This document shows, piece by piece, positions 53,531 through 61,532 of a stretch of DNA of 64,000 bases. The stretch lies in the NCBI RefSeq assembly GCF_002813445.1, contig NZ_PHHD01000001.1, positions 5,146,001 through 5,210,000 on the forward strand, written 5' to 3'. Position 1 is the stretch's first letter; every line of letters starts with the position of its first letter. The position numbers and the translations under genes were made by a program. Source of the DNA: Pseudomonas tolaasii NCPPB 2192. GTDB lineage: Bacteria > Pseudomonadota > Gammaproteobacteria > Pseudomonadales > Pseudomonadaceae. The notes under the pieces were generated by a model that made no database searches, was not told where the DNA came from, and worked only from the letters and a program-made list of their open reading frames with translations.

Positions 53531-54463
53531 ATGAATGCCAGCGCAGGAATCCGCGTCACACTCAGCGAGCTGATTGAGATGCGCCACCGCGTGCGCGAAG
53601 TGCAGCTGTTTTCCACGCCGAGCCAGCGCAGCCCGTTGATCGGCCTGCACCACTCCAGGCTGCGCGGGCGTGGTGTGGACTTCGACCAGGTGCGCGTGTA
53701 CCAGGCCGGCGACGATGTGCGCACCATCGACTGGCGCGTGACGGCGCGCACCCAGGAGCCGCACACCAAACTGTTCCATGAAGAACGCGAACGGCCGATT
53801 TTCATCATGGTCGAGCAAAGCTGCCGGCTGTTTTTCGGCTCGGGGCAAATGTTCAAATCCGTACTCGCCGCCCAGGCCGCCAGCCTGATCGGCTGGGCCG
53901 CCCTGGGCCACAACGACCGCGTGGGCGGGCTGGTGTTCGGTGACAGCGAGCACTATGAAATCAAGCCCCGGCGCAGCAAGCAAAGTCTGCTGCAGCTGCT
54001 CAACCGGCTGGTTCGCGTGAACCAGAGCCTGAACACCGAAAGCCGCCCCGAAGCCGACGCCCTGGGCATGGCCTTGCGCCGTGGCCGTGAAGTGCTGCGC
54101 CCGGGCAGCCTGGTGATCGTGATTTGCGACGAACGCGCCCTCACCGAAGGCGCCGAGCAACAGTTGAGCTTGCTGTCGCGCCATTGCGACCTGTTGTTGC
54201 TGCCGATCTCCGACCCTCTCGACCACGCCCTGCCCGCCGCCGGGTTATTGCGTTTTGCCGAACGGGGCGCGCAACTGGAACTGGACACCCTGAATTTCGA
54301 CTTGCGCCAGGCGTATAAAGCCCAGGCCGAGGCACGCATCGCCCGCTGGGAACTGCTCGCGCAGAAACTGCGAGTGCTCTTGATGCCCTTGAGCACCCAA
54401 AGCGAAATGGTCGAGCAACTGCGCGAATACCTCAACCCGCAACGCCCGGTTAAAAAGCAATGA
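53531..54463 (+). CDS. DUF58 protein of the MoxR/Bat operon
   Basis: A 310-residue protein with the DUF58 hallmark FDQVRVYQAGDDVRTIDWRVTARTQ and LFHEERERPIFIMVE. It has a VWA-like fold and is the standard partner of MoxR. ATG 53531 is selected over an upstream TTG. Its stop overlaps the ATG of the DUF4381 gene by four bases. Confidence 0.9.
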   Translation: MNASAGIRVTLSELIEMRHRVREVQLFSTPSQRSPLIGLHHSRLRGRGVDFDQVRVYQAGDDVRTIDWRVTARTQEPHTKLFHEERERPIFIMVEQSCRLFFGSGQMFKSVLAAQAASLIGWAALGHNDRVGGLVFGDSEHYEIKPRRSKQSLLQLLNRLVRVNQSLNTESRPEADALGMALRRGREVLRPGSLVIVICDERALTEGAEQQLSLLSRHCDLLLLPISDPLDHALPAAGLLRFAERGAQLELDTLNFDLRQAYKAQAEARIARWELLAQKLRVLLMPLSTQSEMVEQLREYLNPQRPVKKQ

Positions 54464-54954
54464 GCAGCCTGGACCAACTGCAACCGCTGATCGCCCCGCC
54501 GTCGATCGGCTTCTGGCCGCCCGCGCCGGGCTGGTGGCTGTTGTTGCTGATCATTCCTCTGATCGGTTGGGGCCTGTGGTGGCTGCGCCGTTTCTTGCCC
54601 AAACGCCAACCGGTGGCCCGCGCCGAACAACCGCTGGACCCGCTGCGCATCGCCGCCCTCGCCGAACTGGCACTGATGCCCAAACCCTATGACGGCGCCC
54701 CCGCCGGTGCCTGGCTGCAACAGCTCAATGGTCTGCTCAAGCGCCTGTGCCGCAACGACTACCCCTACAGCCAGAGCCACACCCTCAATGGCCGCAAATG
54801 GCTGGCGTTTCTCGACAACCGCTGCCCCGCCGCTGGCCTCACGCGCTGGATGGTGCTGGTGGAAGGCGCCTACAAGCCCGAGTGCAAACTGGATGACAAA
54901 GCCATCGCCGGCCTGACCCAAGCCGTCGACACCTGGATTCGCAAACATGTTTGA
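54460..54954 (+). CDS. DUF4381 membrane protein of the Bat operon
   Basis: A 164-residue protein with one membrane helix (about 20-42, WWLLLLIIPLIGWGLWWL), followed by a cytoplasmic or periplasmic helical domain with GRKWLAFLDNRCP. It is the DUF4381 component typical of MoxR-linked operons. It overlaps the DUF58 stop at its start and the BatA ATG at its end. Confidence 0.85.
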   Translation: MSSLDQLQPLIAPPSIGFWPPAPGWWLLLLIIPLIGWGLWWLRRFLPKRQPVARAEQPLDPLRIAALAELALMPKPYDGAPAGAWLQQLNGLLKRLCRNDYPYSQSHTLNGRKWLAFLDNRCPAAGLTRWMVLVEGAYKPECKLDDKAIAGLTQAVDTWIRKHV

Positions 54955-56035
54955 ATTCGCCTGGCCGTGGATCTTCGCCCTGTTGCCATTGCCCTGGTTG
55001 ATGCGGCTTATCCTGCCGGTGGCCGACAGCGGCGAACCGGCGCTGAAAGTCAGCTACCTCGCCGACCTCGAAGGCCTCGCCCGCCGCCGCGCCCGCATCA
55101 ACTTGCCGGGCTGGCGCCAGCAAGCGCCGTTCGTGGTGCTGTGGCTGCTGCTGTTGACCGCCGCCGCGCGTCCGGAATGGCTCGGCGAGCCTCTGCCGAT
55201 TGCCGCCAGTGGCCGCGACCTGCTGGTGGCGGTGGACGTGTCCGGCTCCATGGATTTCCCCGACATGCACTGGCAGGACGATGACGTCAGCCGCCTGAGC
55301 CTGGTGCAACACATGCTCGGCGATTTCCTGGAAAGCCGCGAAGGCGACCGCGTGGGCCTGATCCTGTTCGGCAGCCAGGCTTACCTGCAAGCGCCGCTGA
55401 CCTTCGACCGCCACACCGTGCGCACCTGGCTCGATGAAGCGCGCATCGGCATTGCCGGCAAAAACACCGCGATTGGCGATGCCATCGGCCTGGCACTCAA
55501 ACGCCTGCGCCAGCGCCCGGCGCAAAGCCGCGTGCTGATTCTGGTCACCGACGGCGCCAATAATGCCGGGCAGATCGACCCGCTGACCGCCGCACGCCTG
55601 GCCGCTGAAGAAGGCGTGAAAATCTACCCGATCGGCATTGGCGCCGATCCCGAGCAGAACGGTTCGCTGGGCATTCTGGGGGTAAACCCGAGCCTGGACC
55701 TCGACGAGCCGGCGCTCAAGGCCATCGCCGAAGCCACCGGCGGCCAGTACTTCCGCGCCCGTGACGGCGACGAGCTGGAAAAAATCAGGGACACCCTCGA
55801 CCAGCTCGAACCCGTCGCGCAACAGCCCACCCAGGCGCGCCCGGCCCAGGCGCTGTACAGCGCGCCCTTGGCGCTGGCATTGGTTTTGAGCATGTTGCTG
55901 GTGATTCAGGAGCGCTGGCCCGATAACGCGTTGCAACGCGCCTTCAACAAACTGTCGAGCAAGGGGATTTTCCTGCAACAGCACCCGGAATGGCGCCAAC
56001 GCCTCAAACGCCTGCGTTTGCGGAGGCGTCGATGA
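54947..56035 (+). CDS. BatA-like VWA-domain membrane protein
   Basis: A 362-residue protein. N-terminal membrane helices (about 5-25 and 58-75) precede a VWA domain whose MIDAS motif D97-V-S-G-S101 (VAVDVSGSMDF) is intact, with the T/D positions later (GKNTAIGDAI, VTDGANNAG). A C-terminal helix (LALALVLSMLLV) anchors it again. Metal-bound VWA domains mediate protein contacts; BatA is the main partner of MoxR. It overlaps the next gene by four bases. Confidence 0.9.
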   Translation: MFEFAWPWIFALLPLPWLMRLILPVADSGEPALKVSYLADLEGLARRRARINLPGWRQQAPFVVLWLLLLTAAARPEWLGEPLPIAASGRDLLVAVDVSGSMDFPDMHWQDDDVSRLSLVQHMLGDFLESREGDRVGLILFGSQAYLQAPLTFDRHTVRTWLDEARIGIAGKNTAIGDAIGLALKRLRQRPAQSRVLILVTDGANNAGQIDPLTAARLAAEEGVKIYPIGIGADPEQNGSLGILGVNPSLDLDEPALKAIAEATGGQYFRARDGDELEKIRDTLDQLEPVAQQPTQARPAQALYSAPLALALVLSMLLVIQERWPDNALQRAFNKLSSKGIFLQQHPEWRQRLKRLRLRRRR

Positions 56036-57771
56036 GCGACTTGTGGCCGCACCTGTTCCGCCCCGGGTGGCTGTTGCTGTTGCCGCCGCTCGGCTGGCTG
56101 CTGTGGCAATTGTGGCATCGGCAAAAGCGCGCCGGGCGCTGGCAGATGATTTTGCCGCCGGCCTTTCATGCCGTGCTGCTCAGTGGTGGCAGCGGCCGCG
56201 AGAGCAAATCGCCATGGGTGGTGCTGGGCATCGCCTGGCTGCTTGCGGTGCTGGCCTTGCTCGGGCCGAGCTGGCAAAGGGTTGAGCAGTCCAGCCAGAA
56301 ACCGTCCGACCCGGTGGTGGTGCTGCTGGAGCTGACCCCGGAAATGCTCGCCACCGACAGCCCGCCCAACCGCCTGGAACAGGCACGGCGCAAGCTCTAC
56401 GACCTGCTGCAAGCTCGGGACAATGCGCCGACCGCCATCGTGGTCTATGCTGGCAGCGCCCACACGTTGGTGCCGCTGTCGGACGACCTGGCCACCAGCC
56501 GTAATCTGCTGGAAGCCCTGCGCCCATCGATCATGCCCGAGCCCGGCCATCGCGCCGACCTGGCGGTCGAAAAGGCCATGACCCTGCTCAAGCAAGGCGG
56601 CTTGGGCCAGGGCCGTTTGCTGCTGGTGGGCTCCTCGCTGTCGAAACAGGAGCGCCAGGGCATTCGCCTGCAACTGCAAGGTGCACAGGCGCCGACCTTG
56701 TCGATCCTCGGCATCGGCAGTCGTGAAGGCACGCCGGTGACCCAGGAAAGCGGCGAGTTCCTCAAGGACGAACAAGGCGCGATCCTCGTTCCGCGCCTCG
56801 ACAGCCCGACACTCAAGGCCTTCGCCAGCGAAATGGGGGGCCGTTACCGCGCCGCGCGCCTGGACGACAAGGACCTGCGCCAACTGAACCTGCTCGACGG
56901 CCCGCAAAGCCTGCGCAACGACGGCCAGTTGCTGCACCTCGACACCTGGGCCGACCAGGGTTACTGGTTGCTGCTGCCCTTGCTGCTGCTCGCCGCCTGC
57001 GCCGGGCGCCGCGGCTGGCTGTTTTGCCTGCCGCTGTTGTTGCTCGGCGCGCCGCAGCCCAGTTACGCCTTTGAGCTTCAGGATTTGTGGCTGCGCCCCG
57101 ACCAGCAAGGCCAGTACCTGCTCAAGCACAAGCGCCCGGCCGAGGCTGCCGAACACTTCGAAGACCCGCAATGGCAAGGTGTGGCGCTGTACGAAGCCGG
57201 CAACTATGCCGAAGCCATCAAGCGCTTTGCCCAGGGCAACGACGCCTACGCTCACTACAATCGAGGGAATGCCCTGGCCAGATCGGGCGAGCTGGAAGCG
57301 GCCATCGACGCCTACGAACAGGCGCTGGAAGCCCAGCCCGACCTGCAGCCGGCCCTGAAAAACAAGGCACTGGTGGAAAAGATCCTGCAGGAAAAGGCCG
57401 AGCCCGAACCGGCCAAGCCTGTCAAAAATGAGGATGACGAAACCACCCAACCCGGCCAAACTGCGCAACCGGGCGCGAGCGGGCAAAACAGCACCGGTGG
57501 CGAACAGTCGGAACAAGGTCAGGGCGAAGCCGGCAAGGGCGACACCCAGACAGGTGCCACGCCACCGCCGGGCGGCAATGAAGTGCCGGGCAGCGAGTTG
57601 GGCGACGAACACACCACCACGCCGCCGCTGCGCCCTGCCGATGCCAGCATTGATGGCGAACACCGCCAAGCGCTGGAGCAATGGCTGCGGGAGATCCCGG
57701 ACAACCCCGGCGAGCTGTTGCGCCGCAAATTCTGGTACGAACAGCAACAACATCAGGACAAGACTCGATGA
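56032..57771 (+). CDS. BatB/BatC-like fusion: VWA-type domain plus TPR, degenerate MIDAS
   Basis: A 579-residue protein. The VWA-like domain has the membrane anchor at its start, but the MIDAS motif is changed to E100-L-T-P-E104 (VVLLELTPEM) instead of DxSxS, so metal binding is doubtful. A further helix pair (YWLLLPLLLLAACAGRRGWL) precedes a TPR region (EAAEHFEDPQWQGVALYEAG, AHYNRGNALARSGELEAAID). The tail (about 470-545) is Glu/Pro/Gly/Gln-rich and probably disordered. BatB and BatC functions appear fused. I chose ATG 56032, overlapping the BatA stop. Confidence 0.85.
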   Translation: MSDLWPHLFRPGWLLLLPPLGWLLWQLWHRQKRAGRWQMILPPAFHAVLLSGGSGRESKSPWVVLGIAWLLAVLALLGPSWQRVEQSSQKPSDPVVVLLELTPEMLATDSPPNRLEQARRKLYDLLQARDNAPTAIVVYAGSAHTLVPLSDDLATSRNLLEALRPSIMPEPGHRADLAVEKAMTLLKQGGLGQGRLLLVGSSLSKQERQGIRLQLQGAQAPTLSILGIGSREGTPVTQESGEFLKDEQGAILVPRLDSPTLKAFASEMGGRYRAARLDDKDLRQLNLLDGPQSLRNDGQLLHLDTWADQGYWLLLPLLLLAACAGRRGWLFCLPLLLLGAPQPSYAFELQDLWLRPDQQGQYLLKHKRPAEAAEHFEDPQWQGVALYEAGNYAEAIKRFAQGNDAYAHYNRGNALARSGELEAAIDAYEQALEAQPDLQPALKNKALVEKILQEKAEPEPAKPVKNEDDETTQPGQTAQPGASGQNSTGGEQSEQGQGEAGKGDTQTGATPPPGGNEVPGSELGDEHTTTPPLRPADASIDGEHRQALEQWLREIPDNPGELLRRKFWYEQQQHQDKTR

Positions 57772-59408
57772 GCCGCCGCACCACCCTTCTGCTTCTGCTC
57801 GCGTTATCGGCAGGCCACGCCCAGGCGGCGAACCTGACCGCCAGCGTCGACCGCAGCCGCCTCAATTCCGGGGAAACGGTGGAGCTGACGGTGGAATCCA
57901 GTGACGTCACGCAGTTCGGCAAGCCCGACCTGTCGCCGCTGGATGCGCAATTCGAAGTCAGCGGCACGCGCCAGATCAACCAGCTCACCACCCTGGGCGG
58001 CGACAACCACGCCACCACGCGCTGGATCATCACCCTGCTGCCCAAGGAAAACGGCACCGTGGTGATTCCGCCGCTGCAAGTGGGCGAACTCAAGACTCAG
58101 CCAATCAACCTGCAAGTGGTGGAAACCGCCAGCCAGAACACCAGCGCCGAACTGGCACCGGTGTTCATCGAAACCAGCCTCGACCAAAGCAGCGTGTACG
58201 TGCAGGCCCAGGCGTTGTTGACCGTGCGTGTGTACCACTCGGTGTCGCTGTACGACGACAGCAGCCTCACGCCCTTGCAGATTCCCGACGCGCGCATCGA
58301 GCAATTGGGCGAGTCGCGCACCTACGAGAAGGTCATCAACAGCATCCGCCACGGCGTGATCGAAACCCGCTACGCGATCTACCCGCAACACAGCGGCGCG
58401 CTGGTGATTCCCGCGCAGACCTTCAGCGCCACGCTGGTGGAGTCGCGCCCGCCCCAGGACAACACCTTGCAGGGCACCAAGCCGGGCAAGCTGATCCACG
58501 TCAGCTCCGCCGAATTGCCGCTGACGGTCAAAGCCAAACCTTCGATCTACCCCGCCGACGCACCGTGGATACCGGCGCGCAGCCTGACCCTCAGTGAAAC
58601 CTGGAACCCCGAACCGGACCACGTCCAGGTTGGCGATTCCCTGACGCGCAGCCTCACGGTCAAGGCCGAAGGCCTGTCCAGCGCACAACTGCCGGCGCTG
58701 CCGAGTGCCGACATCAATGGTCTGCGCCGCTACCCCGACCAGCCCGTGCTCGGCAACCAGAACAATGACCGCGGCCTGATCGGCAGTCGCGAAGACCGCG
58801 AAGCGCTGGTGCCCACCCGCGCCGGTGCCGTGGAACTGCCGGCGGTGGAAGTGGTGTGGTGGAACACCCACGAAGACCACCTGGAACGCACGAGCCTGCC
58901 CGCTCGCACTCTGCAAGTGGCCACCAACCCGAGCCTGGTGGTGGACACCCCGGCCACGCCCACGGTGATCACCGCCCCGGACGACAACCGCCTTTGGCTG
59001 TGGCAACTCAGCACACTGCTGCTGGCCTGCACCACCCTGCTCGGCTTCAGCCTGTGGTGGCGCGCCCGTCGGCAACCGGCCGTGCAACGCGCCGCACAAA
59101 CCGGCCCGAGCCCGCGCACCCTGCTCGACGACCTCAAGCGCGCCACGCAAGCGAACGACCCCCAAGCCACACGCCAGGCGCTCGATGCCTGGGCACGGCA
59201 ACAGCCGGAAACGTTGGCCGATATGGCAGCGCGCTTTGTGCCGCTGTCCGACGCCCTGGACGGCCTCAACGGCGCGCTCTACAGCGAAAGCGGGCACTTC
59301 TGGCTGGGCGAAGACCTGTGGCGCGCGGTCAAAGCCATCCCCGTGGCCGAACGCGAGCAAGACCCGGCGACCGACACCACCAGCCTGCCGCCGCTCTACC
59401 CCAAGTAA
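57768..59408 (+). CDS. BatD-like membrane protein
   Basis: A 546-residue protein with a signal peptide (MSRRTTLLLLLALSAGHAQA) and a large beta-rich periplasmic part (LTASVDRSRLNSGETVELTV, TRWIITLLPKENGTVVIPPLQV, ETRYAIYPQHSGALVIPAQTF) typical of BatD. A membrane helix near 410 (LWLWQLSTLLLACTTLLGFSLWW) leads into a short cytoplasmic helical tail. It overlaps the previous gene by four bases and ends the operon. Bat proteins are tied to envelope and oxidative stress tolerance. Confidence 0.88.
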   Translation: MSRRTTLLLLLALSAGHAQAANLTASVDRSRLNSGETVELTVESSDVTQFGKPDLSPLDAQFEVSGTRQINQLTTLGGDNHATTRWIITLLPKENGTVVIPPLQVGELKTQPINLQVVETASQNTSAELAPVFIETSLDQSSVYVQAQALLTVRVYHSVSLYDDSSLTPLQIPDARIEQLGESRTYEKVINSIRHGVIETRYAIYPQHSGALVIPAQTFSATLVESRPPQDNTLQGTKPGKLIHVSSAELPLTVKAKPSIYPADAPWIPARSLTLSETWNPEPDHVQVGDSLTRSLTVKAEGLSSAQLPALPSADINGLRRYPDQPVLGNQNNDRGLIGSREDREALVPTRAGAVELPAVEVVWWNTHEDHLERTSLPARTLQVATNPSLVVDTPATPTVITAPDDNRLWLWQLSTLLLACTTLLGFSLWWRARRQPAVQRAAQTGPSPRTLLDDLKRATQANDPQATRQALDAWARQQPETLADMAARFVPLSDALDGLNGALYSESGHFWLGEDLWRAVKAIPVAEREQDPATDTTSLPPLYPK

Positions 59409-59436
59409 CCCAATGCTCTGAAACGCCACAAAACCC

Positions 59437-59538
59437 TGTGGGAGCTGGCTTGTCGAGTCGTCGCACCGCTGCGATGGCATCCCCTCGGTATGACTGAAAA
59501 ACCGAGGTGGCCGGATCGCAGGCAAGCCAGCTCCCACA
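59437..59538. repeat. REPIN, left of the DUF3077 module (loop inverted relative to 60123)
   Basis: Standard right arm with a left arm interrupted after TGTGGGAGCTGGCTTG by TCGAGTCG. Its loop 59473-59511 is the exact inverse of 60150-60188, so both REPINs come from the same copy in opposite orientation. Confidence 0.85.
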
Positions 59539-59688
59539 CTTGATCGGCGGTGTCTGGGCGACATGCATTGTTAAAGGCCAGCAATCCCTGTCCCTTTAAT
59601 TTGCGGGAAGTTTCCTAGACAATCCCACGGCCTTGCGCCTGCTGACTTCACTGGCTAGCCTTCGCTCCGTCGCTGCATATCAGCGATC

Positions 59689-59854
59689 GGGTGTGAGAAC
59701 CTGTGAACCAGTAGGCGCCAAGCGCCGCAACCGCGAGCAACACGCTCTATGGCGGCTGTGTGCAGGCAGACTTCGGTCTGGCTGGAGTCCTACTGTCCAG
59801 TTTTCTCACCCTGCACATAGCTGCCACCCTTTTGTCGAGTGAGACCGACACTCG
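59689..59854 (+). ncRNA. C4-like antisense RNA region upstream of the DUF3077 gene
   Basis: Segment A (59689-59715) is complementary to A' (59789-59811): CAGTAGG/CCTACTG plus GAGAA/TTCTC and GGGT/ACCC. Segment B (59750-59766, TGGCGGCTGTGTGCAGG) is fully complementary, with two G-U, to B' (59810-59826). The order A-B-A'-B' makes the pairings cross, as in the C4 antisense RNAs of P1-type phages. A CAGAC-TTCG-GTCTG hairpin (59767-59780) and a CGAGTG/CACTCG hairpin (59836-59854) are also present. No gene fits within 59409-59884. Confidence 0.5.
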
Positions 59855-59884
59855 GATGGCTCCTTTTTCAGTAGGAATTTCCAA

Positions 59885-60118
59885 ATGAACAAAATCGTCC
59901 CAGACCCACCACCCGCCTTCACCGTGCACCACGACCTCAGTTTCGAAGACGCCCTGATCCAAATCTGCGACCTGCTGCGCTGTGCCGCCGCCACGACTGC
60001 CGTCACAACCCAGGCGCTGACTGACGAGCAACGCCACCTGGCCGGCGCCACCGAACACCTGATCGACAACGCCAGACTCCTCGCCGACCGCGCACTGAAC
60101 TGCCTGCAAGCAGCCTAA
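59885..60118 (+). CDS. Small DUF3077-like protein
   Basis: A 77-residue protein with the pattern of the Pseudomonas DUF3077 family (PAFTVHHDLSFEDALIQICD followed by LLRCA, then a helical half ending in ALNCLQAA). Its function is unknown. The ribosome site GTAGGA is 9 bases before the ATG. Its mRNA leader is the C4-like region, so its synthesis is likely under RNA control. No gene on its strand lies close enough for an operon: REPINs flank the unit on each side. Confidence 0.6.
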   Translation: MNKIVPDPPPAFTVHHDLSFEDALIQICDLLRCAAATTAVTTQALTDEQRHLAGATEHLIDNARLLADRALNCLQAA

Positions 60119-60122
60119 CCCC

Positions 60123-60209
60123 TGTGGGAGCTGGCTTGCCTGCGATGCAGCCACCTCGGTTTTTCAGTCATACCGAGGGGATGCCATCGCAGGCAAGCCA
60201 GCTCCCACA
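60123..60209. repeat. REPIN, right of the DUF3077 module (inverted partner of 59437)
   Basis: TGTGGGAGCTGGCTTGCCTG and its inverse, directly after the DUF3077 stop. Its loop matches 59473-59511 in inverse orientation over 39 bases. Confidence 0.9.
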
Positions 60210-60290
60210 TTGGATTTGTGTTGTCTGGGGCACTGCATCCTCATTTATAGGTAAACTCCCCTCCTTTTCATCTTTTGCACGGAGTTCGCC

Positions 60291-61532
60291 TTGCGTCTGT
60301 TTCACACCTCCGACTGGCACCTTGGGCAAAACCTGCACGGCCAGGAACGCGACTTCGAACATGCCTGTTTCCTTGCGTGGCTGCTCGGCCAGTTAAAGGC
60401 CGAACAGCCGGATGCGTTGCTCATCGCCGGCGATATCTTCGACACGGTCAACCCGCCGCTCAAGGCCCAGGAGCGCCTGTATGACTTCATCATCAGCGCC
60501 CACGAACAAAACCCCAAGCTGACCATTGTAATGATCGCCGGCAACCACGATTCCGGCTCGCGCATCGAACTGCCCGCGCCGTTGATGCGCCGCTTGCGCA
60601 CCCACGCGCTCGGCCGCGTGCTGTGGCTGGATGATGGCCAACTGGATGCCGAACGTTTGCTGATTCCACTGCCGGATGCCAAAGGCAAGGTCGCCGGCTG
60701 GTGCCTGGCGCTGCCCTTTTTGCGCCCGGCCGAAGTCACTGGCGCGCAGTTGGGTGACGACTACCTGGTGGGCATTGGCCAGGTGCATGAGAAGTTGATT
60801 GCCGCCGCCAATGCCAAGCGCAAGAGAGGCCAGGCACTGATTGCCGTCAGCCACGCACACATGGCGGGCGGGTCGGTCTCGGAAGACTCCGAGCGCAGCC
60901 TGATCATCGGCAATGCCGAGGCGCTGCCCGCCAAACTCTTTGATAGAACCGTCAGCTACGTGGCCCTCGGCCATTTGCACAAGCCGCAAAAGGTCAATGG
61001 CGAGGAGCGCATCCGCTACAGCGGCTCGCCGATTCCGCTGTCGTTTTCCGAAATCGGCTACAAGCACCAGATTCTCGACGTGACGTTTCAGGGCGAACGG
61101 CTGGTGGGCGTCGAACCGCTGTTGATTCCGCGCTCGGTCGACCTGCGCCGCCTGGACGCCGCGCCGCTGGCGGACATTCTCAAGCAACTGGCCGACTTGC
61201 CGGATGTCGACCTGCTCGCCGAAACCCAGCGCCACCCGTGGCTGGAAGTGCGTGTGCGCCTCGACGAGCCCCAGCCGGACTTGCGCCAGCAAATCGAAAG
61301 CGCCCTGCAAGGCAAGGCCGTGCGCCTGGTACGCATCGCCGCCGAGTACGCGGGCAAGCGTGGCAGCGAAGAAACCGACGACGAGCGCCTGATCGAACTT
61401 GACCAGCTCACGCCCCAGGAACTGTTCAGCCGCGCCTGGCAGGACAGTTACGGCAGCGACGTGGACGAGCAAACCCTGAAGGACTTCGCCGTGCTGCTTC
61501 AGGAAGTGCAACAGGAGGGCGAACAGCCATGA
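60291..61532 (+). CDS. sbcD: Exonuclease subunit SbcD
   Basis: A 413-residue metallo-phosphoesterase starting at TTG 60291 with GGAG eight bases upstream. Calcineurin-type motifs: HTSDWHLGQ (start), GDIFD, GNHDSG and SHAHMAGG with VALGHLHKPQ. With SbcC it forms the Mre11/Rad50-like nuclease that cuts hairpins and protein-blocked ends. Its TGA overlaps the sbcC ATG (ATGA). Confidence 0.95.
   Translation: MRLFHTSDWHLGQNLHGQERDFEHACFLAWLLGQLKAEQPDALLIAGDIFDTVNPPLKAQERLYDFIISAHEQNPKLTIVMIAGNHDSGSRIELPAPLMRRLRTHALGRVLWLDDGQLDAERLLIPLPDAKGKVAGWCLALPFLRPAEVTGAQLGDDYLVGIGQVHEKLIAAANAKRKRGQALIAVSHAHMAGGSVSEDSERSLIIGNAEALPAKLFDRTVSYVALGHLHKPQKVNGEERIRYSGSPIPLSFSEIGYKHQILDVTFQGERLVGVEPLLIPRSVDLRRLDAAPLADILKQLADLPDVDLLAETQRHPWLEVRVRLDEPQPDLRQQIESALQGKAVRLVRIAAEYAGKRGSEETDDERLIELDQLTPQELFSRAWQDSYGSDVDEQTLKDFAVLLQEVQQEGEQP

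Noticed and set aside
55906..59564. Long minus-strand frames (about 600 codons each) opposite the Bat operon
   Set aside because: Antisense to overlapping genes with clear signal peptides, VWA and TPR domains.
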